A stretch of 64,000 nucleotides of DNA from Buddleja alternifolia (taxonomy: Eukaryota; Streptophyta; Magnoliopsida; Lamiales; Scrophulariaceae): assembly GCA_019426215.1 (NCBI GenBank), contig CM033400.1, positions 15,670,568 to 15,734,567 of the forward strand, read 5' to 3'. The notes under the pieces were generated by a model. It searched no databases, was not told where the DNA came from, and saw only the letters and a list, made by a program, of their open reading frames with translations. The translations under genes were made by a program, and so were the position numbers. Of this stretch, positions 57,760 through 64,000 are shown piece after piece. Numbering within the stretch: position 1 is the first letter of the stretch; each line of letters opens with the position of its first letter.

Positions 57760-60074
57760 GTTGAAATAGACCGGGATCGTGAAGGAGTAAAAAAAAATAG
57801 AGTCAGACCAGTGTGAGACGCGCACTGGGGCGCCCAGGCGCGAATGTGCGCAAGTTGTGTGCGTTGTTGACGAGTTTTCGCGAGTTTTTTGTCTTGGGTT
57901 GCGAGTTTGGTGAATTTTGGCAGATTTGAGTCTTAGTTTGATTAGAATTAATTTTTATTGTGTTTAGTAATTATTCCCTTCGTTCATTAGGATTGGTTTC
58001 TTAATGTGCTAGAGTTTAGACTTCTCCACTAGTATAAATATGAGAACTCTCCTTGTAATTATTTGTTTCACTCATTGATAAATAAAGATGTAGTCTAGGT
58101 TGGCTCGTGGATGTGGGCAAGTTATGCCGAACCACGTATCTTAATGTTTAGGCTTAGATTTTCTTATTTCTTGTTTATTTCTTCGTGCTCTGATGCTACC
58201 ATACCTAACGACTGGTATCAGAGTCATAGGTTGTAGATTTAGAAAATGCGCGTCTTAAATCTAGATCTATGGGGAAGAGTTTCTGGTTAAACACAGATTT
58301 CATCGTGGGAATGATGGTAGGAGATAGAAGATAACCAAGCGCGATAATTTCATCGCAGGGAGCATGAATTGAGGTCGTGGTAAAGCCGGAGAAGATAACA
58401 GAGGAGGATGTGGTCAATTAGATCATCAACCAAAGAGAAGTGATCTTGTTGAACGTTAACTAGAAAACATTGAAAAATCATGGGGCCAGCAGATAGGCAG
58501 ATTCGTAGTAGCAAAGGCAGGTTTGTGTTACCAAGTGAGTAGACATCAAGCTAGTGGGAGCAGTTGCGGTACAGGAGGCAGATCCATTAAGCCAGAGATT
58601 AGAGAGCAAATTCGTGTTTTTGAGAGGGAGTAAATGAGTTGCTAGACTAGGGGAGGGGCAAAGTTACAGTGCCAAGAAAGGAAGTCCACCAAGCCAGAGG
58701 TTAGAGTGACAAAATCGGTGACCAAGTGGGTAGAGCCATGTAATCGAGAGACCAGGGAGCTTGGTTGTGGAGACATGACCTCGTAGAGAGAAACCATAAA
58801 GGCAGAAAGCAGAGCTAGAGGGGTTGACCGTGGAGTCAAAATTCAAGGAGGCAGGATGCAAAATAAGTTAGGTAGATTCGTAGTGCAGTGAGTTTTTTGG
58901 CAGAGGGAAGAGACATAGCTCGTGGAGTGGGAGCATCGAGCAGGTGTGTCAATGACCCGATTTCTCCATTGAAAAATCAAGTATGTAGGTGGATTAGACA
59001 TAGCTCATGATGGGGCAGAGAGCATATATGTGAATGATCTGAGATAATCGTTGGAAAAAGTCCTTGGTGGAAAAAATTTAGTGGATGGGTTGACCGAGGC
59101 AATTAGGGTTGTGACAGTTTGGGTTTTAGAGTAACCTATATCTAAGGGCCAGTTGGATCGAGATGGATATACCATGGTATTTAGGAGTTAGCTGATCACC
59201 AAAAGAATAGGGTAGTGGCGAGGGTTCAAAGAGAAGGAACGATGTTCATAGAGAGAGTTCGTCAAGTGGGTGACACTAGAGGATGAATGAATTGATGAGA
59301 CATGGTGAAGTCTTGGGTTTTGATCTCCATTGGGTTTAGGGATGTATCGACTAGACTAAGGTTCACTTAGGAAAAATGAAGTGGTGGTTCAAGTTGAGTT
59401 CGTGAATTTGAAGATCATTCTCCAAGCGGTAGATTGATGAGTTTGTGTGAAGATGATTTCAATTAGCCAAGGAAAATGCTAAGAAAATTCACCAAAAGGA
59501 AGATAAATTAGAGTCCATATGGGTCAGGGAAGATCTGGGGTTGCGAAATAAGGTTGGAATAGACTGGGGTCAAGAAGGAGTAAAAACAAAAACAGAATCG
59601 AAGCAGTGTGAGGCACGCACCCTGCGTGTCCAGGCGCCAGTAAGTGGTGCCCAGGCTCGCCCAGGCGCCAGTTATGGGTGCTTTTGCATGGATGTGCGCG
59701 AGCTATGCACGTTGTTAACGAGTTTTCGCGAGTTTTTTGTCTTGGCTGCAAGTTTGGTGGACTTTGGAAGATTTCAGTCCTAGATTGATTATAATTAGTT
59801 CCTATTGTGTTTAGTAATTATTTCCTTTGTCAATTAGGATTGTTTTCTTAATATGTTAGGGTTTAGACTTCTCCACTAGTATAAATATGAGAATTCTCCT
59901 TGTAATTATTTGATTCACTCATTGAAAAATAAAGATGTAGTCTAGGTTGGCTCGTGGATGTAGGCAAGTTATGTCAGACCATTTTGAAATCCTCGTGTTT
60001 TCATCTTCATGTTTAGGCTTAGATTTTCTTGTTTCTTGCTTATTTCTTCGTGCTGTGGTGCTACCATTCCGAAT
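57760..60074 (+). mobile_element. E6: short copia-type LTR element without coding capacity
   Basis: LTR-like sequences at 57,760-58,209 and ~59,553-60,074 share a TATA box and the copia LTR tail (gctcgtggatgt.ggcaag, ending gctacca). After the first comes a Met-tRNA PBS, tggtatcagag (58,213-58,223). The ~1.3 kb interior has no domain-bearing frame. It ends near 'aattcaccaaaaggaagat', which resembles the end region of copia elements. A possible TSD atagc is at 57,755-57,759 and 60,075-60,079. The LTR ends are not canonical TG...CA at these exact points, so boundaries are approximate. Confidence 0.65.
58033..58041 (+). promoter_or_regulatory. TATA box in E6 5' LTR
   Basis: tataaatat in a context conserved in the second E6 LTR (59,880-59,888); the copy at ~49,583 has one change (tgtaaatat). 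It is followed ~50 nt later by aataaagatg, a possible polyadenylation signal. Confidence 0.55.
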
Positions 60075-60358
60075 ATAGCATATGTGGAATACATATTAAA
60101 GAAAACAAAAGAGGAACGAAAACCATTCAAGTGTTGAGGTGAGCAAATATCCTAATCAAGCGCGAATAGCAATAATAAGATCCATGCTAGAATTAGCAAA
60201 TGGTGAGGAGAAGATACTAACTTTGCCCCTCTCCTTTTCATTTTTTCTCACAGGGGAAGAATAAAGAATTCGAATTTGCAAGAAATACAAGTGAGAAGAC
60301 AATGGCAAAAGCAAATAACCAAAATAGGTAAATTCAGTTTAAAGAAAACTCAAATTAC
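60075..60358 (-). other. ALG13 intron 2, remaining part
   Basis: Lies between the E6 edge and the exon 2 splice donor (GT at 60,358-60,357). No element recognised. Confidence 0.6.
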
Positions 60359-60440
60359 CTGCATGACTAATAACAAGAGATGCCGACTTCAAAAACTCAG
60401 CTATGCTCGACAAGAAAGTGAAATAATCTACTCTTCTTCT
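60359..60440 (-). pseudogene. ALG13: ALG13 exon 2
   Basis: Minus-strand reading gives RRRVDYFTFLSSIAEFL and then KSASLVISHAG, matching the conserved plant ALG13 segment around DYFTFSSSIAD and SLVISHAG. The exon is bounded by an acceptor (tttcagtctag, using the second AG so that phase stays 0 with exon 1) and the donor G|GT at 60,359/60,358. The usual Gly-Glu-Asp-Gly-Ser stretch before VDYF is replaced by three Arg codons, so the exon may be shortened at its start. The open frame is intact. The next exon should begin with the Gly-Ser-Gly-Ser loop, but that part is lost at 37.77 kb. Confidence 0.8.
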
Positions 60441-60988
60441 CTAGACTGAAAGTTGATATCTTATATTAGAATATAACAATGAAATAAACAGATAAAGTAG
60501 ACTCTGCTTAAGGTGTGTATTTCCTACATCACATTATTTACATCATTACGAAAAGACTGTGTCTGATTTTTTTCTTGGATGAGCTTAGCTTAGTCTTTAG
60601 ATACCACGAAAATAGTATAGGTTTCTAGATTCAGCTCAAGTAAAAGACTTAAATGAATCCCAAATGCAGTAAGAGGACGGAGAAGGATTAGGCTAATAAC
60701 AAGCTAAGATTCGATAGGCTACTGACAAAGAATTTCAGAAACTATATAAGGGTAAAAGACAAGCTTAAACTTTATTTCATTTCACAACTTCATTGCTTGT
60801 AGATCAAACTTTCAAGCACCATTTCTTTTTCTTCTCGAATTTAGTTTTTTGAACCTCCAAGCACACATTGCTGCCAAATTATTGCTCTAAAGATTGACTT
60901 AGATGCTAGAAATTCATCACCAAAATTTTGCGTGACCCTATCACCGGGTTAATTAAAGGTATAAAAAATTAGAAGAGCTTCACATTAC
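60441..60988 (-). other. ALG13 intron 1
   Basis: 548 bp between the donor GT (60,988-60,987) and the acceptor AG (60,442-60,441). AT-rich, no repeat recognised. Confidence 0.7.
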
Positions 60989-61174
60989 TTTGGTGGGAAT
61001 GTATGCCCCATGACCTATTTGAATGAGAAGATGGGTATACCCCTTGTTGAACAATGCTTCTCTAACTTCCCGAGTGTCTACGGCTCTAAGTCTAACCAAG
61101 GAATCAAAACAAGTTGTCCCAACAGTCACGAAGACTAGCCTCTTTGACTTGGAACTATCATCACCTTCACCCAT
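60989..61174 (-). pseudogene. ALG13: ALG13 exon 1 (N-terminus)
   Basis: ATG at 61,174, 62 codons. RLVFVTVGTTCFDSLVR is the diagnostic N-terminal GT-family strand and loop of ALG13, and GYTHLLIQIGHGAYIPTK matches the following conserved block (usually QMGRG). The exon ends AAA|GTAATG, a good donor. ALG13 with membrane-bound ALG14 adds the second GlcNAc to dolichol-linked GlcNAc in N-glycan synthesis. The residues Leu-Arg after SLVR look like a 6-nt tandem duplication (ttagac/ttagag). Exon 1 is open, but the gene is classed as broken because exon 3 is truncated, frameshifted and separated by about 22.6 kb of retrotransposons. It could still be transcribed as a short product. Confidence 0.85.
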
Positions 61175-61822
61175 CCTATGTTCTCCACCTTAATATTTCA
61201 CTTTATTGGGACAATTAAAGACAAAAAGATGAGAACTTGCCAAGAAATTCAACACACTACAAAAGAGAATTTAGTAACTAATCTGCAAATTGTACATTTT
61301 GTGATCAAACCAAAGGTAAAAGATCGGAGAGTTCGCCGAATCCATATACTAGAAAAATAATAGAGCAAGCAAGAAAAATAAAATTATAATAAATTAAAAC
61401 CAACAGGATTAAGTCTTGTTAATTTTGTTTTGGACAGAAGCTCATTGATTTACAACTAGTTAAGACAAAGATGACAACTGAAGTTACTATCTAATTTTCT
61501 TCCTAAAACATAATTTCAGCTGCAAAATCAAAGAGGTGAACAAATAAGAGATTCAAATGCACTATAGGAATTTCAAGATAATGAAACGAACCCCATAAGA
61601 AAATGAATCTTTCTTTTGCATCATCAATAGGATTGATTCCCTTTGAACTCAAGATTAATGACCTTCATTGCAAAAGAATAATGCAAAATAAAAAACCTAT
61701 ACACGCATGCACTTGTGACACTAGAATCAAATCATTGAACAATTTATTGAATTAACCTCTCTGAAGAGCAGGATCATAGTTGCATTCCTATCGAAAAATT
61801 TGCATACAACTCAAGTTACTGC
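61175..61822. other. Upstream flank of ALG13
   Basis: Would hold the promoter and 5' UTR of the ALG13 copy (minus strand). AT-rich with no clear TATA box that I can defend. No repeat assigned. Confidence 0.4.
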
Positions 61823-64000
61823 TGACACGATAGAACTCTACATGTTTTTACAGCAAGAGGACTGGTCATGTGTAGTAATATAATGGACAATTAAGTCCGA
61901 AATGTCGAACCCACGGAGACTTGCCTTTCAATTTTGCAAGAATTTACAGCAAGAACTAAACAAAATGTAATGATAACTGAACGCAACAAACTGAATAAAT
62001 ATTATTATGAAGAAAAAATATACAATTATATGAGAGAAACGACTAAGACACATGCAATGACACAGATTTACTTGTATCTATATAACTGTTATTTTTCAAG
62101 TAATTAGACTAATGTTGTTATGGTGGAAAATTCCTTATGAATATTATCATGCAGATCCCTCACTCATGATAACCTACACTAAATTGGTTGTAGCAATCTC
62201 TACTGCATGCATTAAGAACTAGAATTTTCCCCAGTTATATTCAGATTTATCCCTCCAAATAAACCCAACTAACAGCATTCGGAGTATGTAGCTATCCCTA
62301 GCATCAACTAACTTAGATTATATTATGGTTTCCTTTGCACCCTAATTTACTTTCTCCCGAACAGATAAACTAGGCAAAATAACATGCATATGGTGATCAA
62401 GCATATGAATGGAGCAAAAGCACAGAAAGCATAGCACATAGAAACATCAGAATTAACTCAAATAACAACTTATATATATTAATCATCATAAATCTGGCCT
62501 TACACGGCCTTAGTCTGACAGAATTAATTCATAAGTACTGACAAAATTAAATAAGAATAACAATAAATATCCTTAGACATATTATTTTCTGTAATCTAAT
62601 GAACTCCCTCTTGTTGAAATTGAAATATTGTGGTTTTTCTTCTTCTTGCTCTCCAAGTCTTGAATTAGGGTTGTTGAAGTCGGCTTCCCTCTGTTGTGTT
62701 TTGTCATGTCTCTTTTATATCAGTTATAAGACAGACCCCACCTTGAATTAGAATTTTTAAAATGCAAAAACTGATCTGTCGGGACACACGTTTGAATGTT
62801 GAACTGCCTGGCATTCGTACGTAGCACTTCTCCACGTCCTTGCATAGAGCTACAAACTTCTCGTATTTTTCCACTAATCGTGCACTTTATTCCTTAATTT
62901 CTTTAATTGCAATAACTTTTACTTGTACTCAATTATCAAACTGGTTATATGCAATTCTGGCATAAATTACATATAATTGAACACAAATCATGCTATTTCA
63001 TCCAACTAAACCACGTAAATTCCAACCCTATCAAAAACCCCAAACTTAGGCATTGATCGTCCTCGAGCAATGATAATCATAAAATTCAAATCCAAACTTC
63101 AACAAAAAAAAAGGAAATAACAACAAAAAGAAAAGATAAACTTACTTTCGTGAAGTAAACGAGTACACTTAGCATGTGCAATGAGCCTTTAAACCTTTAA
63201 GTTACCCAAAAAGAACAAGTTATAGTCTCTTGAAGGTTTGCAGACGATACACCCATAAAATCTAACAAATTTTCAGACCCAACAAATCAATGCAAATCAA
63301 CATAATTAACAAGAAAGCAATGGCATAAAATTATCCTTTTAAAGCTCACAAATATATATACATATCAACTACTTTAGCTCATGTGACTCCAATACTCGAA
63401 AAGACTCCATAAGGTGTAGTGAAAATAAATCTAAGGTATTATAGTCAAGAGGCATCCTTACCAATTTTTTGTCACTAATCCCATATCTATCAACCTTCGA
63501 TCAAGGATAAGCACAAGAATCATAGACAATCTCATAGTCATTTAAATTGCATTACTTCAAACATTCAAACTTTAAACTCATATGAAACTTCATTTTAAAC
63601 TCATCAAGGCTAGATCATGTGCAATGTTTTATTCCCTTAGGCTTTGTATGGAACCCATGTAACAAGTTTTAGATCAATAACTCCCAAACTAGACAGTTTT
63701 AGGGCATTAAGTGTAGAGACACTCCTAAGGATTTAATCACTTGAGTGTCAAAGGTCATGAAACAAAACCAAATCTTTTATTCAATTAAATTTTCTTTTGG
63801 CTTGAGCTTTGCTCAAATTAGCATAATAGTATAGTATATAGGCATGAGACTTTTCACCTCCATTACATATTAGCCTGACCTCTTTGGTCATACCAAAATT
63901 TACCCTTTTTCATTCATTGCTTAGCATACAAAATTAACTAATCATCTTATAACCTTATGAAAAATCTAAGCCAATATTTTTGGGAAAAATTCCTTAAGTG
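61823..64000 (-). mobile_element. G7: Athila-like element entering the window (3' LTR and 3' non-coding region)
   Basis: Minus-strand element. The LTR is 61,823-63,033 (plus-strand tgacacgataga...ccctatca). The 'actggtcatgtgtagtaat' region is homologous to the G3 and G4 LTRs. It is followed by a PPT-like taagtttggggttttt (minus) at 63,034-63,049 and by the conserved Athila 3' blocks (63,143-63,262 and about 63,640-63,730). The coding region, the other LTR and the TSD lie beyond the window. Confidence 0.8.

Noticed and set aside
58642..58861. 65-codon minus-strand frames in E6 as a gene
   Set aside because: Not conserved as open in the matching C5-adjacent copy (about 50,220-50,350), which carries indels.

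Overview
The window reads as repeat-rich intergenic DNA from a flowering plant, probably a eudicot. The evidence is Ty1/copia elements primed by initiator-Met tRNA, Athila-type Ty3/gypsy elements primed by Asp tRNA, a CACTA transposon, a hAT-like element, and exons of a plant-type ALG13 gene. I see no bacterial features, CRISPR array, rRNA gene or tRNA gene. Almost everything is transposon. The only host gene is a broken one. Species cannot be told from the sequence.

Left half (1-36,443). The tail of an Athila LTR (1-569) and a SIRE-like LTR scrap are followed by an old copia element, C1 (LTR remnant ~795-992, PBS 994). C1 coding sequence is spread over 3.7-5.95 kb, 23.7-24.6 kb and 34.0-34.8 kb, ending in a 3' LTR at 34,851-36,443. 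C1 is split by two insertions. Copia element C2 (minus strand, 5,952-23,730, TSD agagt) carries a very young Athila element A (12,777-20,593, TSD ggtac). Athila-like element G3 (minus strand, 24,600-34,037, TSD taaag/taaat) carries a 1.96 kb CACTA element (30,461-32,419, TSD tgt). A 791 bp hAT-like element sits in the C1 leader. This gives up to three nested layers, with target-site duplications visible at nearly every junction.

Right half (36,444-64,000). A copy of the N-glycosylation gene ALG13 lies on the minus strand. Exons 1 and 2 are at 61,174-60,989 and 60,440-60,359. A truncated, frameshifted exon 3 is at 37,768-37,530. About 22.6 kb of retrotransposon separates exons 2 and 3: copia element C5 (gag-pol 51.8-55.6 kb), Athila-like element G4 inserted in its 5' LTR (38,120-49,043, TSD ataca), and a short LTR element E6 (57,760-60,074) whose 5' part also follows the C5 5' LTR. 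A fourth Athila-like element, G7, enters at 61,823 and runs off the window.

How the parts relate. The copia elements all encode gag, protease, integrase, RT and RNase H, with stops and frameshifts (C2 is the most intact). G4 has a full but broken gag-PR-RT-RH-IN. Athila A and G3 have lost RT and most or all of integrase, so they could only have moved using proteins from other copies. The most interesting signal is non-coding: the leaders upstream of gag in all three copia elements contain repeated hairpins with a constant loop of family-specific sequence and length (18, 17 or 23 nt) closed by stems of different sequence. The Athila elements share separate conserved hairpins after pol and before the 3' LTR.
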